A stretch of 64,000 bases of DNA from Arthrobacter agilis (GCF_002157505.1 NZ_NFSC01000029.1:186001-250000); one strand, 5' to 3'. Numbered from the stretch's first letter, positions 44,435 to 53,318 are shown. Numbers and translations are program-made. Notes: generated by a model not told the origin, from the letters alone.

Positions 44435-45097
44435 ATGCCGCACCACGGAAATGAAGAAGAGCACCAGTCGGAGCCGGTGAGCTTCCGCGACAACCGGAAG
44501 ATCGACCCTGAGACGGGCGAAGTCCGTGGGCAGCAGGACGACGCCGGCGCTCCGGCCGCGGAGGAACCCGCGGCCGGAGGGCAGGCCGCGCCCGCTGGCG
44601 ACGCCTCCGAGGGAGATGCCCTGGCACAGGCCGAGGCCATCCTGAACGAGGCCGGCGCCGAGGGTGAGGCCGACCCTACGGCGAACGTCATCGCGGAACT
44701 CCGCGACGACCTGCTCCGCCTGCAGGCCGAGTACGTCAACTACCGGCGGCGCGTCGAGCGTGACCGCGATGTCGCGCGGGACCAGGCGGTCATCGGCGTC
44801 ATCAACTCGCTGATGCCCGTCCTCGACGACATCGACGCCGCTCGCCAGCATGGCGACCTGGCCGAGGGCCCGTTCGCGGCGATCGCGGGCAAGCTCGAGA
44901 ACGTCCTCAAGACGTACGAGCTCACCCGCATCGACGAGGTCGGCGTCGCATTCGATCCGAACATCCACGAAGCGCTCATGCAGCAGCCGAGCGCGGACGT
45001 CCAGGCTGACAGCGTCAGCCAGATCCTCCGCGCCGGCTACCGCAAGGGCGAGCGCGTCCTCCGGGCCGCGCAGGTCATCGTGGCGGTTCCGGAGTAG
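44435..45097 (+). CDS. grpE: GrpE nucleotide exchange factor for DnaK
   Basis: 220 residues. An acidic, low-complexity N-terminus (to about residue 80) is followed by the long coiled coil (AELRDDLLRLQAEYVNYRRRVERDRDVARDQA) and the compact beta domain with VGVAFDPNIHEALM and RVLRAAQVIVAVPE. It releases ADP from DnaK. It starts 2 nt after the dnaK stop. Confidence 0.97.
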   Translation: MPHHGNEEEHQSEPVSFRDNRKIDPETGEVRGQQDDAGAPAAEEPAAGGQAAPAGDASEGDALAQAEAILNEAGAEGEADPTANVIAELRDDLLRLQAEYVNYRRRVERDRDVARDQAVIGVINSLMPVLDDIDAARQHGDLAEGPFAAIAGKLENVLKTYELTRIDEVGVAFDPNIHEALMQQPSADVQADSVSQILRAGYRKGERVLRAAQVIVAVPE

Positions 45098-45306
45098 CTG
45101 TAACGCCGGGTGGGGCAGTCTTCCCGGGCCAACGAAATTCCTGAGCTCGCAGAGCTCGCTCGGGAATATTGAAGGCCCTACAGAAGACAGCCCCGCCCGT
45201 CTTCCCCGAACTGACCGGTTGAGAGAAAAGGCCGGGCACTCGGGGTACGGCCGGACCCGTCCGGCCCCCCTACAACTTCAGCAGTACCTACGAAAGGAGA
45301 CGCCAA
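45098..45306 (+). other. grpE-dnaJ intergenic region with hairpins
   Basis: The 209-nt gap within the heat-shock operon contains a perfect hairpin GGCCGGAC-CC-GTCCGGCC (45249-45266) and an imperfect repeat around 45139-45169 (AATTCCTGAGC... GGGAATATT). It could attenuate or process the transcript between grpE and dnaJ. No coding frame seen. Confidence 0.5.
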
Positions 45307-46320
45307 TTGGCTAGTCAGGATTGGGTCGAGAAGGATTTCTACAAGATCCTGGGTGTCTCCAAAGATGCGTCCGACGCAGACATCAAGAAGTCGTACCGGA
45401 AGCTCGCACGCAAGTACCACCCTGACCAGAACCAGGGTGACGCAGGCTCCGAGCGGACGTTCAAGGACGTATCGGAGGCCTATTCCGTCCTGTCCGACCC
45501 CGAGCAGCGCCAGCAGTACGACGCCATCCGCGCGATGGGCGGCGGTGCGCGGTTCTCCGCCGGCGGTGCAGGCGGCGGAGCCGGCGGCAGCGCCGGATTC
45601 GAGGACATCTTCGGGAACCTCTTCGGCCAGGGTGCAGGAACGCGGCAGGGCACCGGCACGCGCCAGCGCACCGGCTTCTCGAACGGCGACCTGCCTCCCG
45701 AGTTCGCCGACCTGTTCGGCGGCGGGGGCATGGGTGGCAGCGGCTTCCCCGGCGGATTCCAGTCTCCCCGTCCGCAGAAGGGCGCCGACCGTACTGCCAG
45801 CACGACCATCTCGTTCGCCGGGTCCATCAACGGGACCACGATCGGTCTCCGCGAGCCCTCGGGCGAGCAGATCGACGTGCGCATCCCTGCCGGTATCCGG
45901 GATGGGCAGAAAGTGCGCGTCAAGGGCAAGGGACAGCCCGGCCAGGCCGGACCCGGCGACCTCATGGTCACTGTCAATGTGAAGGACCACCCGCTCTTCA
46001 CGCGCGACGGCGACAACATCCGCGTACACGTGCCCGTCAGTTTTCCCGAGGCAGCGCTCGGCGCGCAGATCGAGGTGCCGACCCTCACCGGCGAGATGGT
46101 GAAGATGAGGATCCCGGCCGGAACGCCGTCGGGACGGACCCTCCGGCTCAAGGGCCGGGGCGTCAAGACCGCGAAGGCGACGGGTGACCTTCTGGTGACC
46201 GTCGACGTCGTCGTCCCGCAGAATCTGTCGAAGGAAGCCGAAGCCGCCGTCGAGGCGTTCCGCGACGCGACGAAGGACGCCGATCCGCGTGCGGGCCTCG
46301 CTGCGAAGGCGCGGCTGTAA
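45307..46320 (+). CDS. dnaJ: DnaJ-type co-chaperone without zinc finger (CbpA-like)
   Basis: 337 residues from a TTG start with AAAGGAGA upstream. The J domain (residues about 8-72) carries the HPD motif in KYHPDQNQ. A Gly/Phe-rich region (about 75-165) follows, and then two C-terminal substrate-binding beta domains (VRIPAGIRDGQKVRVKGKG, VPTLTGEMVKMRIPAG). The cysteine-rich zinc finger of type I DnaJ is absent, making this a type II protein; this is usual for the dnaJ in actinobacterial dnaK operons. Confidence 0.95.
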   Translation: MASQDWVEKDFYKILGVSKDASDADIKKSYRKLARKYHPDQNQGDAGSERTFKDVSEAYSVLSDPEQRQQYDAIRAMGGGARFSAGGAGGGAGGSAGFEDIFGNLFGQGAGTRQGTGTRQRTGFSNGDLPPEFADLFGGGGMGGSGFPGGFQSPRPQKGADRTASTTISFAGSINGTTIGLREPSGEQIDVRIPAGIRDGQKVRVKGKGQPGQAGPGDLMVTVNVKDHPLFTRDGDNIRVHVPVSFPEAALGAQIEVPTLTGEMVKMRIPAGTPSGRTLRLKGRGVKTAKATGDLLVTVDVVVPQNLSKEAEAAVEAFRDATKDADPRAGLAAKARL

Positions 46321-46371
46321 CAGTACATTTGAGCAACCGCCGGGAGCACCGGCAACGGAAGGAGGCATGCA

Positions 46372-46800
46372 ATGGACCACACAGTGCCCATCTACGTCAT
46401 CTCCGTGGCCGCCGAGCTCGCCGACATGCACCCGCAGACGCTCCGGCAGTACGACCGGCTGGGCCTGGTGACGCCCAGCCGGGCACCGGGCCGCGCCCGG
46501 CGCTACTCGCAGAAGGACGTCAGCACGCTGCGCGAGATCCAGAGGCTGTCGCAGGAAGGGGTGTCCCTCGAGGGCATCCGGCGCATCCTCGAACTCGAGA
46601 ACCAGGTGTCGGCGCTGCAGTCGCGCATCACCGAGCTGACCACGGAACTGGCCTCCCGCCGGGTCCGGGCCGAATCCAGCAGGGTGTTCGCCGCAGGGCT
46701 CGCCGGTGATGTGGTCACGCTGGCCCGCGGACAGCGTCCGCGTCCGCGCAGCCAGGCACTCGTCGTGTGGCGACCGGACACGGCCCGGACGGCGCGCTAG
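46372..46800 (+). CDS. hspR: Heat-shock repressor HspR (MerR family)
   Basis: 142 residues. The MerR-type winged helix-turn-helix starts IYVISVAAELADMHPQTLRQYDRLGLVTPSRAPGRARRYSQKDV, followed by a helical dimerisation stretch and a basic tail. HspR binds the HAIR sites before dnaK. Its TAG stop codon lies within the target site of the IS481 element that follows, so the insertion left the protein intact. Confidence 0.97.
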   Translation: MDHTVPIYVISVAAELADMHPQTLRQYDRLGLVTPSRAPGRARRYSQKDVSTLREIQRLSQEGVSLEGIRRILELENQVSALQSRITELTTELASRRVRAESSRVFAAGLAGDVVTLARGQRPRPRSQALVVWRPDTARTAR

Positions 46801-46801
46801 C

Positions 46802-47906
46802 TGTACTACCCAGGGACCTTGGTTGAGGTGTGAGGACGCGTTGTAGGTTCTGGACGCGAGGAGGACCCCCGATCGAAAGTGGAGCTGTCTAGGTTCCGGT
46901 ACCGATCAGGAGGTCCTCGTGTCTCACGCTAATGCTGCTCTGACGCCGATTCAACGACTACGGATAGGGAAGCTCATCGTCGACGACGGGTGGCCCGTCG
47001 CTCATGCCGCCGTGTTCTTCCACGTGTCCTGGCCGACCGCGAAACGGTGGGCCGACAGGTACGCGGCGATGGGCCGGGCGGGCATGCAGGACCGCACCTC
47101 ACGCCCCCACCACAGCCCCACGAGAACACCGCCGGTCCTGGTGCGGAAGATCGCGCATCTGCGCTGGAAGAAACGCCTCGGACCGATCGGGATCGGCGCT
47201 CGTCTGGGGGTGCCGGCGTCCACGGTCCACGCCGTCCTCACCCGCTGCCGGCTCAACCGGCTGCACCACGTCGATGTCCGCACCGGTGATGTCATCCGCC
47301 GCTACGAGCACGAGCGGCCCGGGGATCTGATCCACGTCGATGTGAAGAAACTTGGCAACATCCCCGACGGCGGCGGCTGGCGGTACGTCGGTCGGCACCA
47401 GGGCGGCCGGAACAGGGCCGGCACCCCGGGCAAGCCCCGTAACAAATACCGCGGCACCATCATGGGCACCGCATTCGTGCACACCGTCATCGATGACCAC
47501 TCCAGGGTTGCGTACGCCGAGATCCACGACGATGAGACAGCCACCACCGCTATCGGTGTCCTCCGCCGGGCCGTGTCCTGGTTCGCCGCCGGCGGGATCA
47601 CCGTCCACCGGGTCCTCTCCGACAACGGCTCGGCCTACAAATCGCGTCTCTGGCGTGAGACCTGCACCAGCCTCGGTATCAAAGCCAAGAAGACCCGGCC
47701 ATACCGACCGCAGACCAACGGGAAAATCGAGCGCTTCCACCGCACCCTCGCCGACGGCTGGGCCTTCAGCCGCCACTACCCCAGCGAACCAGCCCGCAGG
47801 GCAGCACTACCGGCATGGCTCCACGAATACAATCACCACAGGCCCCACACCGCCATCGGAGGCAAACCACCCATCACCCGGCTAACTAACCTCCCTGGGC
47901 AGTACA
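46802..47906 (+). mobile_element. IS481-family insertion sequence inserted at the hspR stop codon
   Basis: The element is 1105 bp. Its ends match as inverted repeats: left TGTACTACCCAGGGA (46802-46816), right complement TGTACTGCCCAGGGA (47906-47892), one mismatch in 15. It is flanked by GCTAGC (46796-46801) and GCTAGG (47907-47912), a 6-bp duplication with one mismatch that fits the known IS481 target NCTAGN. The transposase gene fills most of it. Confidence 0.9.
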
Positions 47907-47911
47907 GCTAG
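46919..47911 (+). CDS. IS481-family transposase
   Basis: 330 residues from a GTG with AGGAGG upstream. The N-terminal part has two helix-turn-helix motifs (LTPIQRLRIGKLIVDDGW... FHVSWPTAKRWADRY and LGVPASTVHAVLTRCRL). The DDE catalytic domain shows the aspartate in HVDVKKLGNI, the second in LSDNGSAYKS and the glutamate in NGKIERFHRTLADG. It is complete. The stop TAG (47909-47911) is provided by the duplicated CTAG target, so the last codon and the stop lie partly outside the element. Confidence 0.96.
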   Translation: MSHANAALTPIQRLRIGKLIVDDGWPVAHAAVFFHVSWPTAKRWADRYAAMGRAGMQDRTSRPHHSPTRTPPVLVRKIAHLRWKKRLGPIGIGARLGVPASTVHAVLTRCRLNRLHHVDVRTGDVIRRYEHERPGDLIHVDVKKLGNIPDGGGWRYVGRHQGGRNRAGTPGKPRNKYRGTIMGTAFVHTVIDDHSRVAYAEIHDDETATTAIGVLRRAVSWFAAGGITVHRVLSDNGSAYKSRLWRETCTSLGIKAKKTRPYRPQTNGKIERFHRTLADGWAFSRHYPSEPARRAALPAWLHEYNHHRPHTAIGGKPPITRLTNLPGQYS

Positions 47912-47934
47912 GTCCGCACGACCCACGCCCGCGT

Positions 47935-48050
47935 CCCGGCCGGACCTGCGCCCCGGCCGGACCTGCCCCTGCCGGACCTGCGCACCGGCCGGACCTGCGC
48001 CTCGGCCGGACCTGCGCCTCGGCCGGACCTGCGCCCCGGTCGGTCCTGCC
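47935..48050 (+). repeat. 17-bp GC-rich tandem repeat array
   Basis: About seven imperfect copies of CCGGCCGGACCTGCGCC run together, starting 23 nt after the IS target site. Copies differ at a few bases and some are shortened to 15. The array is not in a convincing coding frame. The remaining 105 nt before the next gene show no other feature. Confidence 0.8.
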
Positions 48051-48155
48051 GTAACGGCGGGCTGGAAACGGCGGCAGCACGACGTCGACCCCCGGTGGAA
48101 TTTGTCAGGGGACGCGGGCAGACTTGTCAGATGGAATCCACCCCGGAGATGCGCC

Positions 48156-48722
48156 ATGTTTGAAGTTTTCGTCGAAGCCCTGGCCATCGGTGCCGGTGTG
48201 CTCACCGCGCTCGGCGCGGGCACGGGCGTGGCCGGCTGGCTGGTGGTCCGCAAGGTCAAGCGGTCGAGGATCATCGAGCGCACGAAGGACCGGGGTCTGC
48301 TCGCCGCACGCGCCTACGCACCGGATCGGCTCACCAGGGAGCCCGCCCGCCTCATCGGCGAACTCACGCGCTCCTCCCGCGCAACCCATCTGGCCCTGGC
48401 CGAAGCGACGGCGCAGGGCCGTCCGGTCGGTGACCTCCCGCGCGCTGCGGCGGAGATCGATCAGGCAGCGGCATCACTGGACAACCTCCTGCGGGCCGCG
48501 GACCGCGAGCCCAACCGCGCGCTGAAGCAGGAATGGACCGCGGACCTCGCCGCGCAGGCACACGCCCTCGATGAGCTCTCGGCCGACCTGCGCCGTTGCC
48601 TCCTCCAGACGTCGCGCTCCATCGACACGCTCCAGCTCGAGCAGGCCACCCATCGCCTGCGGACGGAGATCTCCGCCATGACCACCTGGCGGGACAGCTA
48701 CGGGAACCGGCAGGCCTGGTAA
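48156..48722 (+). CDS. Hypothetical protein with N-terminal membrane segment
   Basis: 188 residues. Residues 5-30 (ALAIGAGVLTALGAGTGVAGWLVV) form a membrane anchor, followed by a basic patch and a long helical, Ala/Arg/Glu-rich cytoplasmic or coiled-coil region (about 45-188). I cannot name a family. The gene lies 49 nt upstream of the PspA-like gene, so the pair may be cotranscribed and work at the membrane. Confidence 0.65.
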   Translation: MFEVFVEALAIGAGVLTALGAGTGVAGWLVVRKVKRSRIIERTKDRGLLAARAYAPDRLTREPARLIGELTRSSRATHLALAEATAQGRPVGDLPRAAAEIDQAAASLDNLLRAADREPNRALKQEWTADLAAQAHALDELSADLRRCLLQTSRSIDTLQLEQATHRLRTEISAMTTWRDSYGNRQAW

Positions 48723-48771
48723 CCGGTTACACCAGGTAGCCTCAACCCAACCAGTCCCCGGAGGGTCCGAC

Positions 48772-49473
48772 GTGTCGATCAGACGCCGTATCACGCGCAT
48801 CGTGCAGGCCAACCGCTCCGCGGCGGCCGAGTCCAGGCAGGATCCGCGCGTCCAGGCGCAGGACGCGCAGCTGGCGCAACGCAGGCTGCTCGACCAGGCA
48901 CGGCGTGGCGCGGCCGACGTCGCAGCCCACCACCACCGCGTAGGGCTGGCAGCCAATGACGCCGCCGACTACCTCAACCGGGTCGAGGCGGCGGCAGCGG
49001 CCGCGGTGCAACGCGGTGACGACGACGCCGCCCGCGCAGCGATCCGTGAGTCGATGACGGCACGACGACGCCTGGAGACACTCACGAGGCAGCTGCACGA
49101 AGCGGAGCAGCAGGCCCGCCGGCTCCACGACGACGTGCAGCGGCTGGAGGAGCGCGTGAAGCAGAACGCCATGGAATACGACGCCCTGCTCGCCCGCCGT
49201 GCGGCAGCGCAGGCAGCCATCGGCGTCCACGACGCGCTCGCCTCCTCGTCGCGGGAAGCCGCGGCGATCGACGCCGCGCGCCGTAGCGCCGAACTCGAGG
49301 TCCGCCGCTTCGAGGCGCAGGCCCAGGCCCGCGAGGAGCTGTCGTGGACCGACCCGTCATCGCCGCGACTCCAGCGGGCCTTCGAGGAGCTCGAAGCCGA
49401 GGCGGCCGCCCAGCAGGAGCTCGAGGACCTCAAGCGGAGGAACTCCCGAGGCTATCCTCCAGGGCAGCACTGA
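48772..49473 (+). CDS. PspA/IM30-like coiled-coil protein
   Basis: 233 residues, predicted to be almost entirely coiled coil (about residues 20-215), Ala/Arg/Glu/Gln-rich with periodic leucines. The layout resembles the PspA family, which protects membranes under stress, but diagnostic phospholipid-binding residues are not clear. GGAGGG precedes the GTG start. Its 3' end overlaps the convergent DUF5655 gene by 44 nt. Pairing with the membrane-anchored protein just before it fits a membrane-stress role. Confidence 0.7.
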   Translation: MSIRRRITRIVQANRSAAAESRQDPRVQAQDAQLAQRRLLDQARRGAADVAAHHHRVGLAANDAADYLNRVEAAAAAAVQRGDDDAARAAIRESMTARRRLETLTRQLHEAEQQARRLHDDVQRLEERVKQNAMEYDALLARRAAAQAAIGVHDALASSSREAAAIDAARRSAELEVRRFEAQAQAREELSWTDPSSPRLQRAFEELEAEAAAQQELEDLKRRNSRGYPPGQH

Positions 49474-50008
49474 GGGCCCGGAGGACCGCGTCATCGACGT
49501 CCTCCTCCTGCCGGAGCCGGACGCGCCACGCGAACGGATCACTGGTGCGGACCGGTTCGAGCCCCGGCAGATCCGGCACCGCCAGGCGGAAGAACAGGTC
49601 CACCGCGGTCTTGGTGCCGGGCGTGACCTGCGCGAACTTCCGGCGCGACGTCTGCAGTGACACGTAGGTCTTGCGCATCTGGATGACGACCCCGGGGGTC
49701 TCGGCGGCCCACAGGAGGATCCGGTCCGCGATGGGTTTCAGGAGCGGCCGGTCCGCGTACTGGCCGTCATAGAGTTCGTCGGCGGATCGGAGGAAGAATT
49801 CCGGGAGCCCGAAGACCTCCCAGTCCACGCTCATCAGGTTGTACCCGGTGACGCCCTGGTTTTTCAGCCAGCGGGACAGCTCATCGCGGCAGGTGATCCC
49901 TGCATCGCGGGCAGCCGCCGCCCATTCGGCAGGCGTCCGGCCGGTCGTGCGCAGGAGACGCGCAGCATTGGTGTCCACCATCGGCTGCCAGCTCCGCATC
50001 TCGCTCAT
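49430..50008 (-). CDS. DUF4287/DUF5655 protein
   Basis: 192 residues. The N-terminal part (GRTPAEWAAAARDAGITCRDELSRWLKNQGVTGYN) resembles DUF4287 and residues about 75-190 (DRPLLKPIADRILLWAAETPGVVIQMRKTYVSLQTSRRKFAQVTP, then VDLFFRL) resemble DUF5655. Both domains often occur together in actinobacterial proteins of unknown function. GGGGAG precedes the ATG. It overlaps the convergent PspA-like gene by 44 nt. Confidence 0.8.
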   Translation of the reverse strand: MSEMRSWQPMVDTNAARLLRTTGRTPAEWAAAARDAGITCRDELSRWLKNQGVTGYNLMSVDWEVFGLPEFFLRSADELYDGQYADRPLLKPIADRILLWAAETPGVVIQMRKTYVSLQTSRRKFAQVTPGTKTAVDLFFRLAVPDLPGLEPVRTSDPFAWRVRLRQEEDVDDAVLRALSAALEDSLGSSSA

Positions 50009-50106
50009 CTCCCCACTGTAGTGGCGCCTCGCTCGCGGCCCGATGCGGCCGGGGATGCGCCGAGGAAGCGCCGAGAAGCCCGGGAAGGCGTTGCTACACT
50101 CGGGCG

Positions 50107-50790
50107 ATGACAGAGCTGAGCGGGTCCCACGTCCTCGTCGTCGGCGCTACCGGAGTCCTCGGTGCGGAGCTGTCGCGCCAGCTGGCGGCACAGGGCGCCC
50201 AGCTCACGATCTCCGGTCGGTCCGAGGAGAAGCTCTCGCAGCTCGCGGAGGAACTCGGCGACGCCGTCGTCGGCCGCGCTGCCGCCGACCTGGGGAAGCT
50301 GACGGGTCCTGCGGACATCGCCGCCGCCGTGTACGGCCGCGAACTCGACGGGGTCGTCTTCGCGTCCGGGGTCGTCGCGTTCGGTCCCGCCGTCGAGGTG
50401 GACGACGACACCCTCGACGAACTCATGCTCGTCAACCTCCTCGGCTACATGCGGCTCATGCGTGACGTCGCGCCGAAGCTGGGCAAGGACTCGTTCGTGG
50501 CCCAGATCAGCGCCGTCGTCGCCGAGAGCCCCACGGCGGGCATGGCCGCGTACTCGGCCACCAAGGCCGGCCTCAGTGCCTACGGCAAGGCGCTGACGCT
50601 GGAGCTCCGGAAGCAGGGTGTCCGCGTTCTGGATGCCCGCCCGCCGCACACCGAGACCGGGCTGGCCTCCAGGCCCATCGCCGGGGATGCGCCGAAGCTC
50701 CCGCAGGGCAAGGACCCGGTGGCCGTCGCCGGACGCATCGTCACCGCGATCCGGGAGGGCGAGCGGGACCTGCCGTCGTCGGCGTTCTGA
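50107..50790 (+). CDS. Short-chain dehydrogenase/reductase
   Basis: 227 residues. The Rossmann motif VVGATGVLGAELSRQLAAQG (TGxxxGxG variant), a serine in ISAVVAESP and the YxxxK pair in YSATKAG are all visible, so NAD(P)-dependent oxidoreductase activity is expected. Substrate unknown. TACACT lies 6 nt before the ATG, so the mRNA is probably leaderless. Confidence 0.9.
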   Translation: MTELSGSHVLVVGATGVLGAELSRQLAAQGAQLTISGRSEEKLSQLAEELGDAVVGRAAADLGKLTGPADIAAAVYGRELDGVVFASGVVAFGPAVEVDDDTLDELMLVNLLGYMRLMRDVAPKLGKDSFVAQISAVVAESPTAGMAAYSATKAGLSAYGKALTLELRKQGVRVLDARPPHTETGLASRPIAGDAPKLPQGKDPVAVAGRIVTAIREGERDLPSSAF

Positions 50791-50802
50791 GCGGCTTCCT
50801 GG

Positions 50803-50904
50803 GCCAGATCGGCCGATCGCCCGGATCAGGTCGATCGCGAACCAGAGGCCCAGGACCGGGTAGATGCCCAGGAGGGCGCGGGTGCTGCTGCAGGGAGCCA
50901 GGGC
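50803..50904 (-). pseudogene. Possible remnant of a small membrane protein
   Basis: Read on the minus strand, just after the GGDEF stop and in the same frame, the sequence codes ALLGIYPVLGLWFAIDLIRAIG, a good membrane-like helix, without a start codon or neighbours in frame. It could be a decayed gene or chance. The surrounding gap otherwise shows nothing. Confidence 0.3.
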
Positions 50905-52053
50905 TCAGTGGTGTTCTGCTCTGATGGCGCGGCCCCGGCCCCGCCTCTTGGCGGTGTACAGGGCGGCGTCGGCAGCGGCGATAGCGTTGGTGATCCGGTC
51001 CGGCCCCGGTGCCAGGGCCGCTATCCCGTAACTGATAGTGGGCAGGGGGAAATCGAAGCCGGACTGGCTCGTGCGGAGGATGCTGCTGATGGCGTCGGTG
51101 ACCGCTTCTGCACTGTCCATACCTGCTCCGGGGAGCAGGAGAATGAACTCCTCTCCGCCGTAGCGTCCCACCAGATCCGTGGATCGCACGGATCTGATGC
51201 AGGCTGCTGCGACCGCCTGGAGCACAGCGTCTCCTGCGGGGTGCCCGTGCGTGTCATTGACCTGTTTGAAGTGGTCCATGTCGGCCAGGACCAGCGTGCA
51301 GGGTGTGTTCCTGGTGGGGAGGCGGCGGATCTCGGATCTTGCCAGCTCGAGGAACCCCCGGCGGTTCAGGATCTGGGTCAGTTCGTCATGGCTGGCTTGC
51401 GCCCGTAGTTCCCTGAGGGCCTGTTCGTTGCTGAGGGTGGCCATGGTGAAGGACACCACGATCAGCAGGACCATCGTGAAAAGGGTGGTGGGGATGGTTC
51501 CGAAGTAGGACTGGAAGGCCGACGATGAGGGGCCTGCGGTCAGGAAGGCCACCCACCGGCAGAGGTAGTACAGCCCCAGGGCACCGGAAGCGACCGCCAG
51601 GGGGCGTTGTGTGGTGGTCGTGTTCGGGTCCAGTCGCCATATTTCGGTGGCGGCCAGACCGATGAAGACCGTCATGAACGCCAGGAGGAAAGCTCCGCCG
51701 GACCAGGTATTGGTCGAAGGGCTGTCGAAGGCGGACGCGACAACCGTCATGACCGGCGCGAGCAAGATCTGCCATGGTCCGGGCGCTGTCCTCCGGAGGG
51801 CCCGTGCGCCGCCCCACACGCAGGCGGACCCTGCCACCAGCAGGGCATTGCCGGCCGGGTTGGCCCAGACCTGATGGGCGGTGCCGTCGAACAGATAGAG
51901 ACCGGTCCCGGTGAGGAAGCAGGCGATCGCCGCGCACCACCACCTGCTATAGGTCGAGTGGCTGCGCCGCACGCTGACCCCGTAGAACAGGACCAGCAGG
52001 GTCAGCGCGATCACCCCGAACGCAACCTGTAGCGTCACAACGTCCAGCCTCAT
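50905..52053 (-). CDS. Membrane-bound diguanylate cyclase (GGDEF)
   Basis: 382 residues. The first 210 contain about seven membrane segments, resembling MASE-type sensor domains. Residues about 225-380 are a GGDEF domain with ELTQILNRRGFLELAR, LADMDHFKQVND and the active-site loop RYGGEEFILLLPG, so it should make cyclic di-GMP. There is no obvious inhibitory RxxD site. GGGAG lies 5 nt upstream of the ATG at 52053; the upstream ATG at 52077 lacks one. The EAL enzyme at 12584-13705 would degrade the product. Confidence 0.92.
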   Translation of the reverse strand: MRLDVVTLQVAFGVIALTLLVLFYGVSVRRSHSTYSRWWCAAIACFLTGTGLYLFDGTAHQVWANPAGNALLVAGSACVWGGARALRRTAPGPWQILLAPVMTVVASAFDSPSTNTWSGGAFLLAFMTVFIGLAATEIWRLDPNTTTTQRPLAVASGALGLYYLCRWVAFLTAGPSSSAFQSYFGTIPTTLFTMVLLIVVSFTMATLSNEQALRELRAQASHDELTQILNRRGFLELARSEIRRLPTRNTPCTLVLADMDHFKQVNDTHGHPAGDAVLQAVAAACIRSVRSTDLVGRYGGEEFILLLPGAGMDSAEAVTDAISSILRTSQSGFDFPLPTISYGIAALAPGPDRITNAIAAADAALYTAKRRGRGRAIRAEHH

Positions 52054-52286
52054 GCAGCTCCCACCATCGCGCTTCATCCCCGGTGATCACCCGGTTCACC
52101 CCGCCTCATCCGTCCCTCGCGAAGTCGCGTGCGGTACTAGCGCATTCTTCCATGGGCAGCAGGATGCGCCGTGGCCCTTGCGGGAGTCCGCATCCCGTGA
52201 TGCGGGGGACGGTATGCGCTGGGCGCCGCTGCGCCATGGCCGGCGCGTATCCGATGACTGTGCCCGATGCCGCCCAGCGCGGGCAG

Positions 52287-53318
52287 TCACGCGAAATCCT
52301 GCACTTTCCTCCAGCCCGGATCGAGAGTGTGCCTCGCGGTGAGGGAACGGCGGCCGCGAGCGGCGGCATCGAAGACGTCCCGCCCGTTCTGGTCCTCCGA
52401 GTCAGAGTAGAAGTGGAGCGTCCGGGCGCCCTTCGAGGTCTCGGCGGCCACGAGCATGCCGCGCTGCCCGAGGGCGTGCACCAGCCCGTTCTCGAGATCG
52501 TCCAGCTCCTCTCGGACAGCAGGTCGTGGCAGTCCCTGCTCGTCGGCGTCGAACGCGACGCGCAGAGCCGTGTGAAGGTCGAAGCGCGGATGGTCGATCC
52601 AGCGCAGCGGCCGCAGCACACGCACCAGGATCGGATGCCCGGAGCCCAGCTTCCCCTCCATCAGGAGCCACCCCGGCTCGGGTGCGGTACGGGCGAGCTC
52701 GGTCACCCGGGCGGGCAGGTCGGCCGCCGGGATGCTGTCCACGACGTCGTGGACGATGCAGTCCACGCGGCGGACCCAGCGTTCGACGTCGTCCTCGCCC
52801 AGTAGCCATTCGAGCATCAGCACGCAGAGGCCGTGCTCGTCGTCCCACTGGCCCGTGAAACCGGGGTTGTGGACGGACACGACGAGACCGTCCCCGGCGC
52901 GGGTCAGGGACGTGTGGATCCGCGTGCGGCGCAGGTCGAACACCCTGCCGCGGTAGGTGATCGTGGACTCCAGCATGTCCGGTTTGGCGCTGCGGGCGGG
53001 GACGAACTCCCACCGCCTGCTCGCCGGGGGCGATGCCCTGTACCATCGCTCCGCCACGGGACGCAGCGAAGGATTCCCCCCGCTCGAGACGCAGAGGGTG
53101 TGCTCCGCCTCCGTGCCCTTCCGCGTCTCCCATTCGAGGCCGCGGGCGATCGCCTTGACCCGGGTGGTCATCACTTCGACGTACGCATCGAAGTCGCCGG
53201 CGCGCGTGGCGGTGGTCAGCAGGTCCTCGCCGCCGTCGGCCCACCACTGCCAGAAGTCCGCAATGGGGTCCCTGCTGATTCCCCGGCCTGCGCCGGCCCG
53301 GCGCCTGAAAATACCCAT
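52287..53318 (-). CDS. DUF695 protein
   Basis: 343 residues, soluble. The C-terminal third (about 255-343) resembles DUF695 with AVREELDDLENGLVHAL, GMLVAAETSKGARTLHFYSDSED and a final VQDFA. The N-terminal region (about 15-160) looks like a related repeat (DFWQWWADGGEDL). Function unknown. CAGGA precedes the ATG. Between this gene and the GGDEF gene, 209 nt show no feature. Confidence 0.75.
   Translation of the reverse strand: MGIFRRRAGAGRGISRDPIADFWQWWADGGEDLLTTATRAGDFDAYVEVMTTRVKAIARGLEWETRKGTEAEHTLCVSSGGNPSLRPVAERWYRASPPASRRWEFVPARSAKPDMLESTITYRGRVFDLRRTRIHTSLTRAGDGLVVSVHNPGFTGQWDDEHGLCVLMLEWLLGEDDVERWVRRVDCIVHDVVDSIPAADLPARVTELARTAPEPGWLLMEGKLGSGHPILVRVLRPLRWIDHPRFDLHTALRVAFDADEQGLPRPAVREELDDLENGLVHALGQRGMLVAAETSKGARTLHFYSDSEDQNGRDVFDAAARGRRSLTARHTLDPGWRKVQDFA

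Noticed and set aside
49545-49590. GGTTCGAGCCCC resembling a tRNA T-loop
   Set aside because: No acceptor or anticodon arms could be paired and the sequence is inside the DUF5655 gene.
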